Below, piece after piece: positions 46,035 to 56,483 of a stretch of DNA of 64,000 nucleotides; within the stretch, counting starts at the first letter, position 1; the number at the start of each line of letters is the position of its first letter. The notes under the pieces were generated by a model. That model ran no database searches and was not told the DNA's origin. It saw nothing but the letters and a program-made list of their open reading frames with translations. Where the stretch lies: contig OY829542.1 of assembly GCA_963691705.1 (NCBI GenBank), positions 22,740,579 through 22,804,578 of the forward strand, read 5' to 3'. Origin of the DNA: Viola odorata. Its lineage: Eukaryota; Streptophyta; Magnoliopsida; Malpighiales; Violaceae. A program made the translations under genes and the position numbers.

Positions 46035-46123
46035 TGACGTCATCCACTGATATCGCCTGTGACGTCATCATCAAACAGCGCCCTCTTTGATATCGCCAGG
46101 TATCGCTGTCCAGATCTATAAAT
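46035..46123 (+). promoter_or_regulatory. E2 LTR promoter
   Basis: Two perfect TGACGTCA palindromes with start points 25 bp apart lie upstream of TATAAATACCCCACC. E3's LTR keeps the same two palindromes at the same 25-bp spacing (54861 and 54886). Predicted to be bZIP-responsive. Confidence 0.6.
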
Positions 46124-46220
46124 ACCCCACCATTTTTCACAATCAAGGTAAGGTCAAGCTCACCTAGAGAAACCTCTACTACTCTTAAAACCCGAACTAA
46201 CTTAAGCATCGGAGTGTCTA

Positions 46221-46242
46221 CGCCGGAGCTCCCCCTCCGGCG
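46221..46242 (+). other. Conserved GC hairpin in LTR transcript
   Basis: An 8-bp perfect stem CGCCGGAG/CTCCGGCG with a 6-base loop sits about 100 bp downstream of the TATA box, so within the predicted transcript. Same stem in E1 (4007-4027) and E3 (54686-54707); loop sequence differs. Confidence 0.6.
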
Positions 46243-46329
46243 CCTTGCAGGTACACCCGCCGCCACTCACCACCGTTCCGATCGCTCACGACGCAGAATC
46301 TCACAAGATTGACATTGAATCTTATCAAA

Positions 46330-46349
46330 TGGTGCTTTCATTGAGAGCT
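46330..46349 (+). other. E2 primer-binding site
   Basis: TGGTGCTTTCATTGAGAGCT begins three bases after the LTR end and matches E1's site except at one base. Confidence 0.65.
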
Positions 46350-46412
46350 TTGGTATATTAAGTGAGCGTCCTTAATAGCCAAGCTCCGTTTAGTCGGAAG
46401 ATTGGAACGGTC

Positions 46413-48404
46413 ATGATCACAGGATCGGAGTCGATCCGATCATCATCCTCTAATATCCCTTTCCACATCCGCAGGCGGCTTTTTCCCTTTGCTACTGTTG
46501 ATCTCTCTATGACGACACAACCAATTATTTCAGGACCTCTGGACCATTCGGCTAGAATTGCTGGAGGAGTGGTCTCCTCGCAAACAGACATTTTGTCATC
46601 CCAGATGGCGGGATCCGACTTCTCCACTCCTCTTTCGAGAGAATATACACTCAACCGTGAACATCCTTTTGCAATGGAAATAGCGACCCTTCGTTCTCGG
46701 CTGGAATATTTGACTGAAATGGCCGCAAGAGGCACTCCCGGCGCTTCTGGATCTGGTCACCCTCCTCGTATCATGTTTACTCCATCTATTGTCGCTGATC
46801 GACCCGTGTCACCGTTGTTTTCAGAAAACCTCCAGATGCCTTTACCTGATGGAAATCCTCTGAGTAGTGCTGGGCAGCTTGCTCAAGGAAGAATAGAGGC
46901 TTATGTACCGCAAAGGCCGCAAGGTCTCCTCCTACAAGAAGACAGGCAACTTGAGGGGGTTAGGAACCGGTGGGACGGACGGAGGGAAGGAGTCCACAGA
47001 AGTTTGTCTCCTGAATACAGTGACAGGTCCAGTAGCCGGAGGTATCGAAGTCGTTCGCGCAGGAGTCGCAGTCGATCTCCTAGGCGACATCTTACTCCAG
47101 AACCGCGAGATAGAGGGCGTCAAGCTGACATGTCTCCCCCGCGTCAAGCGCGTGAAATTCTTGATGATACATCGGGCCACCCATTTAGCCGTCGCATAAG
47201 GCGTCACCGAGTCAGTCGACGTGTAAAGCTTCCCACTGACACTTATGATGGTACGAAAGATCCCATCTCACATATCAATAAAGTGAAAGATTTTGTTCAG
47301 TTTCAGACCCACAGCGATGCGACACTATGCCAAATATTTGTTATGACGCTATCAGGCGTTGCGCGTCTCTGGTTTGAAGGTCTCCCTGGTGGATCCATTA
47401 GTAACTTCTCACAGTTAGAATCTAAATTTCGGAGCAGATTTAGCACCGCAATTCCAATCAGAAAATCTGCCGCCGCGTTATTTGACATACAGCGAATGCC
47501 TCAAGAATCCTTGAAGGATTTTCTCAGCCGCTTCGATCTGGAAATGTCCTTAACGTCGGGCGTTACTATCGATTTTGCTATAGAAGCTCTGAAAAGAAAT
47601 TGCCGTTATGGGAAGCTGAAAGACGCACTTATGGTGGACCCCCCAGTGACTTTAGACGCGTTGAGACTTAAAGCCCACAATTACGCGAAAATGGAAGAAG
47701 AAGAAAATAGAGATCGAACATACAGTCTGCCGCAGGGGGCATCTCAAATCACTGCTGCTCCTGCGAAGCCTCTACCCGATGACCATTTTATCGATGATTA
47801 CGCTAGGCGGAAGGATCATATCCCCAAGACCTCTGACAGACAAAGGGGTAATTTTCTGAAGGGAAAAACCAGTGGCTCCCCCACTCGGCGGCGCGGGGAT
47901 TCTTATAAAAATCGAACGTACGACCCAGATTTTCCTTCCCTCAATGTGCCAAGGGCTGAAATTTTAGCGATAGCGGAACAGCAAAACCTTCCCATCCGCT
48001 ACCCCGCGCCTGTAAAACCAGGAGTGTTTTTAGGGAGAATAGAAAATACTTATTGTAAATTCCACAAAGCCAGGGGCCATTCCACGGAGGCGTGTAGAGA
48101 CTTAAAAGCGGCGATAGAACGATTGGTTGAAGAAGGATATTTGGGAGAATTTGCCACCCAGATAAGAGAAGATGCTCGCAATAATCTCAGGAAAAGGACG
48201 GCGGATGAACGACCCGTTCCTCCTCACTACCCGCAAAAGGATAATATTCCCGGAGGGAAAGATAGGGAAGCTCTTACGGTTGATGACGAGTATATCCCCA
48301 TGATTAATATCATTGCGGGAGGAACTCCCTATATGAACGAGTCAGAGCAGCTGACGTTCCCGAAAGGAGACAAACGAGCACGAGATGGCACGATGAAAAA
48401 TTGA
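46413..48404 (+). CDS. E2 Gag
   Basis: Intact from the ATG at 46413 (chosen because E1's ATG aligns here) for 663 codons to a TGA. Order: variable N-terminus; SR/Arg-rich patch (RRYRSRSRRSRSRSPRR, about residue 210-230) likely to bind RNA or direct nuclear entry; retrotransposon gag capsid domain (KLPTDTYDGTKDPISHI, LSGVARLWFEGLP, FRSRFSTAIP, about 275-430); zinc knuckle CKFHKARGHSTEAC (from residue 548); ERLVEEGYLGEF. The closing TGA is followed in the same frame by protease. E1 has no stop here, so the TGA may be a mutation or a leaky gag-pol stop. Confidence 0.85.
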   Translation: MITGSESIRSSSSNIPFHIRRRLFPFATVDLSMTTQPIISGPLDHSARIAGGVVSSQTDILSSQMAGSDFSTPLSREYTLNREHPFAMEIATLRSRLEYLTEMAARGTPGASGSGHPPRIMFTPSIVADRPVSPLFSENLQMPLPDGNPLSSAGQLAQGRIEAYVPQRPQGLLLQEDRQLEGVRNRWDGRREGVHRSLSPEYSDRSSSRRYRSRSRRSRSRSPRRHLTPEPRDRGRQADMSPPRQAREILDDTSGHPFSRRIRRHRVSRRVKLPTDTYDGTKDPISHINKVKDFVQFQTHSDATLCQIFVMTLSGVARLWFEGLPGGSISNFSQLESKFRSRFSTAIPIRKSAAALFDIQRMPQESLKDFLSRFDLEMSLTSGVTIDFAIEALKRNCRYGKLKDALMVDPPVTLDALRLKAHNYAKMEEEENRDRTYSLPQGASQITAAPAKPLPDDHFIDDYARRKDHIPKTSDRQRGNFLKGKTSGSPTRRRGDSYKNRTYDPDFPSLNVPRAEILAIAEQQNLPIRYPAPVKPGVFLGRIENTYCKFHKARGHSTEACRDLKAAIERLVEEGYLGEFATQIREDARNNLRKRTADERPVPPHYPQKDNIPGGKDREALTVDDEYIPMINIIAGGTPYMNESEQLTFPKGDKRARDGTMKN

Positions 48405-49859
48405 GATGCGATAGGCATTTTAGATCGAATAGTATTGTCCTTTTCTGAAGAAGATGAGAAAGGCGTCGTCTACCCACACAATGATGCTTTGGTAGTTACG
48501 CCCGTCATCGCTAGCCATGGAATCAGAAGAACTCTCATTGATAATGGGAGTGCGGTGAATCTCTTTTCGCTGGAAGCCTACAACCTCATGAAACGCCCTA
48601 CTAATGAGCTAACACCTAGTAAACGACCTATAGTCGGCGTTGATGGAGTTCCAATCCCTGTTACGGGGGTGATTACCCTGCCTATATATTTCCGAGAAGA
48701 CACCTACAAGCGATCAGAGAACTTGTTATTCCTTGTCGTGGATCTAAATTTGCCCTACAATGTCGTACTCGGACGACCTTTCCTTAACCGCTTTGGCGCA
48801 GTGATATCTCAGAAGCATCTGAAGATGAAGTACCCCTCCTGGGATGGGGTGGTAACCATAAAGGGTGATCAAAAACTAGCAGCTGAATGCTATTCGCTCA
48901 TGACCCAAAGAAGCTGCGATAGGTACGTGTGTATAGCGGCTGACCCCTATGAACAAAGCGATGAAAAGCGTGCCCAGCCTCTGGACAAGATGGTGCCCGT
49001 TCCAGCGATCGGAATAGAGGAGGCAAGTTTCCTGATTAGTAAAAAACTTAGCCCAGCGGAAAACCTCCAACTGGCCCGGCTACTGAACAAATGCCAAGGA
49101 GACTTCGCGTGGAAACCCGCGGATATGCCAGGAATATCACGTGAAATAGCCGAAGATCGGCTCAATGTGGACCCAAAGGCCAGGCCAGTACAGCAAAAGC
49201 GGCGCGCGTTCTCTAATGAAAAGGCGTTGGCCGTGGATAAAGAGGTAGCGAAGCTCCTCGATGCAGGATTCATTCGTGAAGTTCAATATCCCACCTGGCT
49301 AGTGAACCCCGTTCTTGTTCCTAAGCCCAATGGGGATTGGCGCATGTGCATCGACTTTACTGACTTAAATGATGCCTGCCCTAAAGATTGTTACCCGCTT
49401 CCTCGAATAGATCAGTTGGTTGATCAGACTGCTGGATACGCTTATTTAAGCTCACTGGATGCCAACTCCGGATACCATCAAATTCCCATGGCCCGGGAAG
49501 ATGAAGAAAAGACTGCGTTTCTCACTCCAAAGGCCACATACTATTACACGACGATGCCGTTCGGATTGAAAAACGCCGAGGCAACGTTCCAACGAATGGC
49601 CAACAAAATATTTGAAGAACAAATTGGGAGGAACGTAGAGGCGTACGTCGATGATATATTGGTAAAAAGTACGAGTTTTCAGGATCACCTACGAGACTTA
49701 AAGGAAGTCTTTGATGTAATGAAAAGGTATCGCATGAAGCTGAATCCCCGAAAATGCATGTTCGCATTCCAAACGGGAAAATTCTTAGGCTACGTCGTTA
49801 GCCAAAAGGGTATTCTGCCTAACCCTTTGAAGATCAAAGCGATACAAGACATGATATAG
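48405..49859 (+). pseudogene. E2 protease and reverse transcriptase
   Basis: In frame with gag. Protease: LIDNGSAVNLFS (Asp codon 48540) and LPYNVVLGRPFLN. RT: DFAWKPADMPGI, PTWLVNPVLVPKPNGDWRMC, DFTDLNDACPKDCYPLPRID, SSLDANSGYHQIPM, MPFGLKNAEATFQRM, and YVDD at 49644-49655, all apparently intact. A TAG at 49857 (IQDMI-stop-PKTVKEV; E1 has TCT) ends the frame just before the RNase H connection. The catalytic region itself looks competent. Confidence 0.87.
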
Positions 49860-51000
49860 CCCAAGACCGTCAAAGAAGTACAAAGACTCACAGGGCGAGT
49901 CATCGCCCTTGGACGATTCATTTCTAAGCAAGGAGAGAAGTGTCTCCCTTTTTTCAAAATTATACGGAAAAAAGCTTCGTTCGGGTGGACCCCTGACTGT
50001 GAGGAAGCATTTATCGGCCTGAAAGATTATCTATCGTCTGATTTATTATTGACAAGACCCGAGGCAGGCGATACCTTATATTTGTATCTTGGCGCCGCAG
50101 ACGAAGTGGTCAGTGTCGTCCTTGTTCGCGACGACAACCACTCTCATCGCCCAGTCTATTTTGTGAGCCACGTTCTTAAAGATGCGGAATTGCGGTACGC
50201 CCGAATCGAAAAGATAGTGTTCGCTCTTATACAAGCCACCCGCAAAATGAACCGATACTTTCAGTCTTATTCCGTCATCGTACTCACAGACCAGCCTTTA
50301 AAAAGGATCTTTCGAAAGCCTGAATTTTCCGAAAGGATATTGATCTGGGCACTCGAATTGGAACAGTATGGATTGAGGTATCAGTCTAGACCGTCTGTAA
50401 AGGCTCAGATCCTGGCTGATTTCATAGCCGAATGCACCTTTACAGAGGATCCTTTAGAAGGCGTACCTGAAGCGGAATAGGGCAATATGGATCTCCCATT
50501 CCCGGAAACCTATACGGATCTCTGGATCGTCTATGTAGAAGGGGCTAAAAACCAAGAGCTGGCTGGAGCTGAAATCTTTATAAATGGGCCGCATGATATG
50601 CAAATACGATACGCCATCCGAATCCTACAACCGTTATCTAATAACGCGGCAGAGTATGAGGCGTTGCTAGCCGGGCTTAGAATTGGAAAGGAGCTTTCTT
50701 CTAAAGGAAGGCATGATACTGGAAGAACAGGAGACCTGCGTCTAAAAATCTGTGGTGATTCCAAGTTAATAATGGACCAGGTCTTGGGGCACTCTCAGGC
50801 CCAAGAACCCATCATGATTCAATATCTCGCCAAAGTGAAGCGGGAACTGTTGGAAATAAAGAAAGAGGGCATGCAAGTCAGCTTTGAGCATATTCCCCGG
50901 GAGGAAAACGCTGAAGCAGACAACCTAGCGAAATTGGCCGCAAACCCGGAAGCGTTCATACCCAATGACATATATTATCGTGAGCTATCGGTACCATCCT
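49860..51000 (+). pseudogene. E2 RNase H and archaeal-type RNase H
   Basis: The same frame continues through the connection (RFISKQGEKCLPFFK) into the first RNase H (TLYLYLGAADEVVSVVLVR, FVSHVLKDAELRYARIEK, LTDQPLKRIF). A TAG at 50478 separates it from the second, archaeal-type RNase H at 50517-50960: AEYEALLAGL, CGDSKLIMDQ, PREENAEADNLAKLAA. The first acidic residue, Asp in E1 (HVDGA), is Glu in E2 (YVEGA), which may impair metal binding. The second RNase H is a hallmark of the Tat/Ogre lineage. Confidence 0.85.
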
Positions 51001-52282
51001 TCATGGAGGAGCAAGCATCTTTATGTGTGGAGGAACGTGATAGCGACTGGCGAATTCCCGTAATCAAATACTTGAAACACGAGGAACTGCCTGAGGATAC
51101 CGTTGAAAAGAAGAAGGTACTGAAACAGGCAGCCCGCTGTACGTACTATGACGGGGATTTGGTTCGGAGATGTTTCTCTCACCCTGCCGCCAAATGTATA
51201 ACTGGGCAAGAGGGTCTTCACACCTTGCGCGAAATCCATGAAGGAGTGTGTGGTATGCACGTGTCAGGCGATACCCTGGCGGCACAAGTCTTCCGGTCCG
51301 GATTCTATTGGCCCACCATTCGAAGAGATTGCCACAATTATGTGCAAGCTTGCCCTAAGTGCCAGGAGTTTGCTAAAATTCCTCTGCGACCTGCCACCGA
51401 AATATCTGAAATTATCGCCCCTTGTCCTTTCGCCAAATGGGGGATCGATATCTTAGGTCCATTCCCAAAGGCAAGGTCCCAACTGAAATTTGTGATAGTG
51501 GCGGTAGACTATTTCACTAAGTGGGCAGAGGCTGAAGCGGTCGCCACAATCACGGCAGAAAAAACTTGGCGTTTCTTTAAACATCAAGTTATCATGAGAT
51601 TTGGCGTACCCCGTGTCCTCGTCAGCGACAATGGGACGCAATTCACCAGCCAATTCTTTCAAGACCAATGCTCAGAATTCGGAATTGAGCAACGTTTTCC
51701 TCCGTAGCTCACCCGCAAACTAATGGGCAAGCGGAAGTGACCAATCGGAGCATCCTCAGCGGTATTAAGAAAAATCTAGAAGGGTCTAAAAAGAAATGGG
51801 CCGATGAGCTACCATACGTGATGTGGGCATACCGCATGACCGTTAAGACTAGTACTAGGGAGACGCCCTTCGCGTTGGCCTTCGGGACCGAAGCCGTCAC
51901 ACCAGTAGAAATTGGAACCATGAGCCTACGGGTGGCCCACTTTCGTGAGGAGCTAAATGAGGAAAGGTTACGAGCTAACCTGGATGCGTTACCAGAAGTC
52001 CGAGAAGAAATCCTTCTGAAAACACAACATTATAAACGAAAGATGGCCCGATATCATAACAGGCGCATTAAAGAGCGATTGCTGAAAGCTGGTGACCTGG
52101 TGCTCAGAGACAAGCGAGCGGCAGGACAACGAATGGGGAAACTCAGTCCGAACTGGGAAGGACCATATCGTGTCACCCACGTTGTCGGGAAAGGAGCCTA
52201 TCGTCTGGAGACACTCGATGGTACACCCCTATCCAACTCTTGAAATATCGCTCGCTTGAAACTATATTATGCTAGAATTTAA
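51001..52282 (+). pseudogene. E2 integrase
   Basis: The zinc domain (HTLREIHEGVCGMHVSG ... CPKCQEF) and core Asp residues (KWGIDILGPF, VSDNGTQF) are intact up to a one-base insertion near 51695 that creates a stop at 51705. The rest reads in another frame from about 51700: Glu in QAEVTNRSIL, YVMWAYRMTVK, FALAFGTEAVTPVEI, then the GPY motif LSPNWEGPYRV. A TGA at 52241 replaces a Trp seen in E1 (NSWNI), and the natural stop is at 52280-52282. Only these two lesions separate it from an intact integrase. Confidence 0.87.
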
Positions 52283-53379
52283 TTTTATCTGCACCTTTGA
52301 TTTATGCCGACCTTAACCATGACTAATGCTCGATGAGAGAGCTTTCGTGGGATGTTGTGGTTGCTCTTGTGCAGATAAAAAGGGGGTATCTTGGGGAAGT
52401 GAAAAGTCCTATCCTTGTGATGGCCGGTCTTGATCAGATGGCCCATTAAGTGAGGGCACTACCCAACATACCTTGAATAGCGTCGGATTTAAAGATCCTA
52501 GACGCCCCCGAGGGTGAAAAGTCCTACCCTTGTGATGACCGATCTTGATCAGACGGCTCATTAAGTGAGGGCACCACCCGGTATCTTTGGGAGTGAAAAA
52601 TCTTTTCCTTGTACGAACCATTCTCGTGGAGACGGCCTATCAAGAAAAGACACGCCCCAAAAAATAGAAACTCCGTCTAGAAACAAGACTCCTATCTTAA
52701 CGGCTGGGCTGCTGTAGCCAGGCCATTAAGGAAGGACACGGTTCTAGACGCGAGGGCAACGCCCAAAAGTGAAAATTCCCTAGCCTTGTGATAGCCGTCC
52801 CGATCCGACAGCTCACTAAGACGAGGCACTTAAGGGCCGATCGTGAAAACAGGGAAACGTGGAGAATCGTGAAATCCCAGCTAGTAACCAGATGCGTAAT
52901 CCCTGGTGAAGTATAGAGCTGATAGCGAAAGCGATTCTCCACGGGTTCCAGAGTAACGCCCTATGATGGCAGCGGAAAGGCTCCTACGGGTAATTACTGT
53001 CTCTCGTAACATGTTTTTGTTACTGATAATTTACAATTAAGAATGCGCAGAATACTTTTCGGACAGCGGAAAGAGCGAGGATCTCATGAGAAGAGATACC
53101 ATCAGACTCACTGGGAAAGCTAGCCCAAGGCCGAGTTCCGTAATTTTGACAGGAATGCTAAGGGTCTGTTCGGGAAAGAAAGCGCATGGAATAAATATGG
53201 CGAAGATAACGCCAAAGGAGATCGCAAACAGACAACTAGACAAAAAGAAAGTCAGCGATAAAGTTGTCCGAACATATCAAAATATTTAAGGGGGGCTACA
53301 AACGGTGATGGTCAAAATAATAGCAAAAACTTAATGACGATTGGTCAGTAAGGGAAAAGCGATAAAGCCTCAAAGCGCA
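52283..53379 (+). repeat. E2 3' hairpin repeats and spacer
   Basis: Four to five diverged copies of the GTGAAAAGTCCTATCCTTGTG...CATTAAGTGAGGGCAC unit lie at 52395-52860, each with an inverted repeat around GATCTTGATCAGA-type centres. 52860-53379 is spacer conserved with E1 and, inverted, with E3 (63050-63600). No gene is seen; plus-strand frames here lack domains. Confidence 0.75.
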
Positions 53380-54600
53380 TCAACCTTCGAGGTTCCTCCT
53401 TTTCCAGCTTGCCGCTTTAGCCTGGCGAAAGCCTTCCTCGTTAATGTGCCCTGATCTTCGTTTAAAGGCGGCAGAGACCTCTTCGGGTTTGTACGCGTCG
53501 ACCCCGTGGACTTCCTCAAAACAATCAACTAAAGTGATGGCAGTCTGTTCGACATGCCACATGCTCTTATCGGCTGACTCTTCCTCTAGGGCAGCTTTAT
53601 CCTTGATCAGAGACGATCTCTCATTCTCCCAGGATAATTTCTCATTCTCCAAAGCGATGACTTTGGCCTTTTCCGCTGCTAAGGCGGCAGATTGCTCTTT
53701 TTCTTGCTCCCGATGAGCCAACAATAAATTTGTTTGCTCCTCCAGCCACTTTTTCTTCTCATCCCGCTCCGGCTCCAATTCCTTCAAAGCGGAGGAGAGG
53801 GAAGCGGTTTGACTTCGCACTTCCTCCGCCCAGTAATGGAAAGACATCATGTTGGTAAAAAGAGAAGAGCGTACGGAGTTTTCCCTGTCCACCACAGACC
53901 TCGAAAGAAAAGCTGCCCGTTCTGGTGCAGACGCCAATACTTGAGAAGCTAGAAAAGCCGTAACCTCATCGGAGCCGTCACCCGCTAACACGGTCAAAGT
54001 AGTATTCCGGAGATCGAATAATCCAATTTGATGGGTCACCGCAGCGGGCCCACTCAGCGGACCGAGATCTACTACACAATTAAAAGTGGCTCCTCCTTCA
54101 CCAAAACGGTCCCGGAGGGGATACGCGAAGGAAGAAAACCCAAGGAAAAGGGAGCGCGGACCTGTGACGATGAACCTCCTGAAGCGATATAAACGCCATG
54201 AGGCTGATAGCCGGAAAAATCCTGTGAGACATCCTGGTATCCCATATTGGACGGATACACATGAGCGGAACCGCCGAAAGAATAGGGAGAAGCCTCCAAG
54301 GTATCGCTAGTGCCCAGATTCCCCAAAAATCCTGAAGGATTCTCTCCCTGAGGAGCGGCCGTCGAGTCAAACCCATCCACAGACCTATTCTCTGCCCCGG
54401 TAGTAAAGGAAGAGGGGTTTCCGCCCTCGTCTCCCGAGCGCTGTCTCTTCCTGGAACCGGTCAGCGCATAACTCAACTCCATGTTGTCTGACGGAGGAGC
54501 AAAGGTAGCAACAACAATAGTGTCCTGCCAAAAATATAATTCAAAATACAGAAAGAAAAGAAGAAAGAAATTAAACAACAACAAAAATGGAAATGTAGCC
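53380..54600 (-). pseudogene. E2 antisense gene, last exon, cut by E3
   Basis: Homologous to exon 3 of the E3 gene at 61892-63036. An acceptor-like TTTTGGCAG precedes GACACTATTGTTG (around 54524), then a Ser/Gly-rich region (GGNPSSFTTGAENRSVDGF, GFLGNLGTSDTLEASPYSF). After a frameshift near 54040-54080 it continues with IGLFDLRNTTL and a long coiled coil (ELEPERDEKKKWLEEQTN ... AALAAEKAKVIALENEKL), ending EEGFRQAKAASWKRRNLEG. Exons 1-2 are missing because E3 inserted within the preceding intron at 54600. Antisense to E2 pol, as in E1. Confidence 0.8.
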
Positions 54601-54976
54601 TGATAAGATTCGATGTTGATCTTGTGAGATTCTGCGTCGCGTATGATCGGAACAGTAGTGAATGATGTCGGGTGTACCTGCACAGCGCCGGAGGGGGAGC
54701 TCCGGCGTAGACACTCCGATGCTTAAGTCAGTATGGGTTTTTAAAGTAGCAGGGGTTTCTCTGGGTGAATCTGACCGTACCTCCTTATAGAAAAAGATGG
54801 GGTATTTATAGAATCTGGACAACGATACCTGGCGATACCAACAAAGGCGCCGTTTGATGATGACGTCACAGGCGATATCAGTTGATGACGTCAGGGGTGA
54901 TGTCGCGTGAGGCTGTCGGGAGCGATAACCTTGTTGGTTCCTAGGACGGGATGACGCCGTGCGTATAGAGTCGCGT

Positions 54977-55013
<37 letters not shown>

Positions 55014-55146
55014 CTGAAGTCGACCATCCTAGGAGTCCATCGCTGATCCTTGGGCGATACATTGATATCCGTGTAGGCCGTCTGGGAAACCACTCCGACA
55101 AGAGTCACTTGTAGTAGGACCGTCAGGGCTATCTCAGTTGTTATCA
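54601..55146 (-). repeat. E3 3' LTR, 546 bp
   Basis: In minus orientation it starts TGATAACAACTG and ends GAATCTTATCA. Features in reverse: 32 consecutive Cs (54981-55012), TGACGTCA at 54886-54893 and 54861-54868, TATAAAT (plus ATTTATA, 54804-54810), GC hairpin at 54686-54707. The tract just inside the element is not clearly polypurine, which is a weak point for calling it a 3' LTR. Confidence 0.85.
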
Positions 55147-56050
55147 TAAGCCCAACTGAAAACGAGCCCGAGTGTTTACCAAGGGCTGTCCATGTCTGAA
55201 ATCTCGGATGAAGGTTTTCGTTGTGAGGCGATTAGTTTCCAAGGTTCCCGAGCTTCTTTGAATGCTCAAGGTCGATAAGGCTCAAGTGGTGAACTGGGGC
55301 TTAAGTCTGGGACCATCAGGCAAGCTGATTCTGATCTTCATACTTATCCAAGGACTCACTCTGAACAGATGTCTCTATCGCGTTCGTAGTCACGAGATCC
55401 TTACTTTCCGCCCGGCGATATTACTCCGATTGACCCCTCAGGGGGATCTAAGAAGCTCCAGCTCATTCGAATCGCGAGCAAGCTGTTGTCAGATTACCGA
55501 TAATGTCGTCGAGGATATTCCACTAAATCGTATCGCGGGTCGGGCTGGCACATATTCCAGATCCATTGTCCTTCCAAGTGTTCTGCAAACATGGGAAGGA
55601 GATAGATTCGAATATAAAGTTAGTAAACTTTTTGTACTTACAGAGATTTGAGGTCAAACGAGCTCAATTTTTCTTTTACGCTAGAGGAAATAGCGATATC
55701 AACGCGGCTTTACGCCATCGGTTGCCTATGGCTAGCGCGGCTTTATACCACCAGATGCCTGTGATGACGACGTGGTTTTACGCTCCAAGGGCCACCTGTG
55801 ACATCAACGCGGCCTTACACTATGGATACCGGTAGCCACATGGCCTTTCCGTGATGACTACCCGTGATATCGTATCCTTCGGCATTTTTTCAAGCTCTGT
55901 CTCGTACTCTTTTCCATATCAGTGTTGTGGTCGGTATATGATCATCGCCCTTTCTTTCCGCTCTGGGCTCACCAGCCCTTGCGGTTATCGGATTGGCTCG
56001 TCTTTTGAGGACTCCTTTGTCCTTTCCCCCGAAACCCCCTTCTTGGAGCT
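55147..56050 (+). other. E3 segment between LTR and antisense cluster
   Basis: No supported gene. At 55697-55835 there is a degenerate array of about 50-bp units (ATCAACGCGGCTTTACGCCAT, GGTTGCCTATGGCTAGCGCG and variants). Short frames elsewhere have no domain features. Confidence 0.45.
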
Positions 56051-56057
56051 TATAAAT
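56051..56057 (+). promoter_or_regulatory. TATA-like box before small antisense ORF 1
   Basis: TATAAAT 49 bp upstream of the ATG at 56106, within GGAGCTTATAAATCAGGGAG. Position fits a plant core promoter, although the leader would be short. Confidence 0.4.
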
Positions 56058-56105
56058 CAGGGAGTTTTTTCCCTCACGTTCTCCTCATCTTTTCCAACTT
56101 GCATC

Positions 56106-56483
56106 ATGGATCATCTGACTAAGAATTTCCTTCTGTCCAAGGGTCATTCTCTGAAGAACCTTAATGATGGCGACGTCGGATTTCTGGAGAACATGCTGGT
56201 TAAGACTTCTAAGGACATCCTGGAGTTGCAAGGGATGCTAACTCCACTTCACTCTAGGCTGGGGGCTACCTCTCTGGAGGATTTCAGTCCCTTGGAGAGC
56301 GTATCGAAACTGGCAGCCTCCATCGCTCGGATCCAAGTGGTGATCGCCATGCTGCAGCAGCGCAAAGATATGCTGGGGTGCTGCCTGAAGGGGATGAGGG
56401 CCACTTCCCATGATCTACTCCTGGTCATGGATTCCTTGAGGGACCTTCCCGAAGTGCCTGAGGACGCTGGCTCTGATGCCTGA
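56106..56483 (+). CDS. Small helical protein, antisense cluster unit 1
   Basis: 125 codons from the first in-frame ATG after a TATA box. The protein (MDHLTKNFLLSKGHSLKNL...) is rich in Leu, Met and charged residues and probably forms a helical bundle: heptad-like runs at VGFLENMLVKTSKDILELQ, VSKLAASIARIQVVIAMLQ and SHDLLLVMDSLRDL. No signal peptide or zinc motif. It is antisense to E3's coding direction and lies between the LTR and the larger antisense genes. I do not recognise a family. It is intact with GC-balanced codons and an acidic C-terminus, so it looks like a real gene rather than a chance frame. Confidence 0.55.
   Translation: MDHLTKNFLLSKGHSLKNLNDGDVGFLENMLVKTSKDILELQGMLTPLHSRLGATSLEDFSPLESVSKLAASIARIQVVIAMLQQRKDMLGCCLKGMRATSHDLLLVMDSLRDLPEVPEDAGSDA

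Larger units (their letters stand above)
45792..46327 (+). repeat. E2 5' LTR, 536 bp
   Basis: It starts TGATAACAATCGG and ends GAATCTTATCA. It contains a run of 20 Gs (45928-45947), TGACGTCA at 46035-46042 and 46060-46067, TATAAAT at 46117-46123, and the hairpin CGCCGGAG-CTCCCC-CTCCGGCG at 46221-46242 followed by CTTGCAGGTACA. The layout matches the LTR at 54601-55146 in reverse. Confidence 0.9.
45792..54600 (+). mobile_element. E2: Tat-lineage Ty3/gypsy element, best preserved
   Basis: 5' LTR, PBS, intact gag, nearly intact pol with two RNase H domains, hairpin repeats and the 3'-most exon of its antisense gene are present. The element is cut at 54600 by E3's LTR, so its remaining antisense exons and 3' LTR should lie right of E3, outside the window. 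Pol breaks are few: three in-frame stops, one frameshift and one late Trp-to-stop change. It is related to E1 throughout. Confidence 0.9.

Noticed and set aside
54601..55146. Solo LTR inserted in E2
   Set aside because: Flanks differ (TAGCC versus TAAGC) and E2 sequence does not resume on the right; a 3' LTR of a longer element fits better.
55262..55651. 129-codon plus-strand frame next to E3 LTR
   Set aside because: No promoter-like element, odd composition, and overlaps another frame; not supported as a fifth cluster gene.
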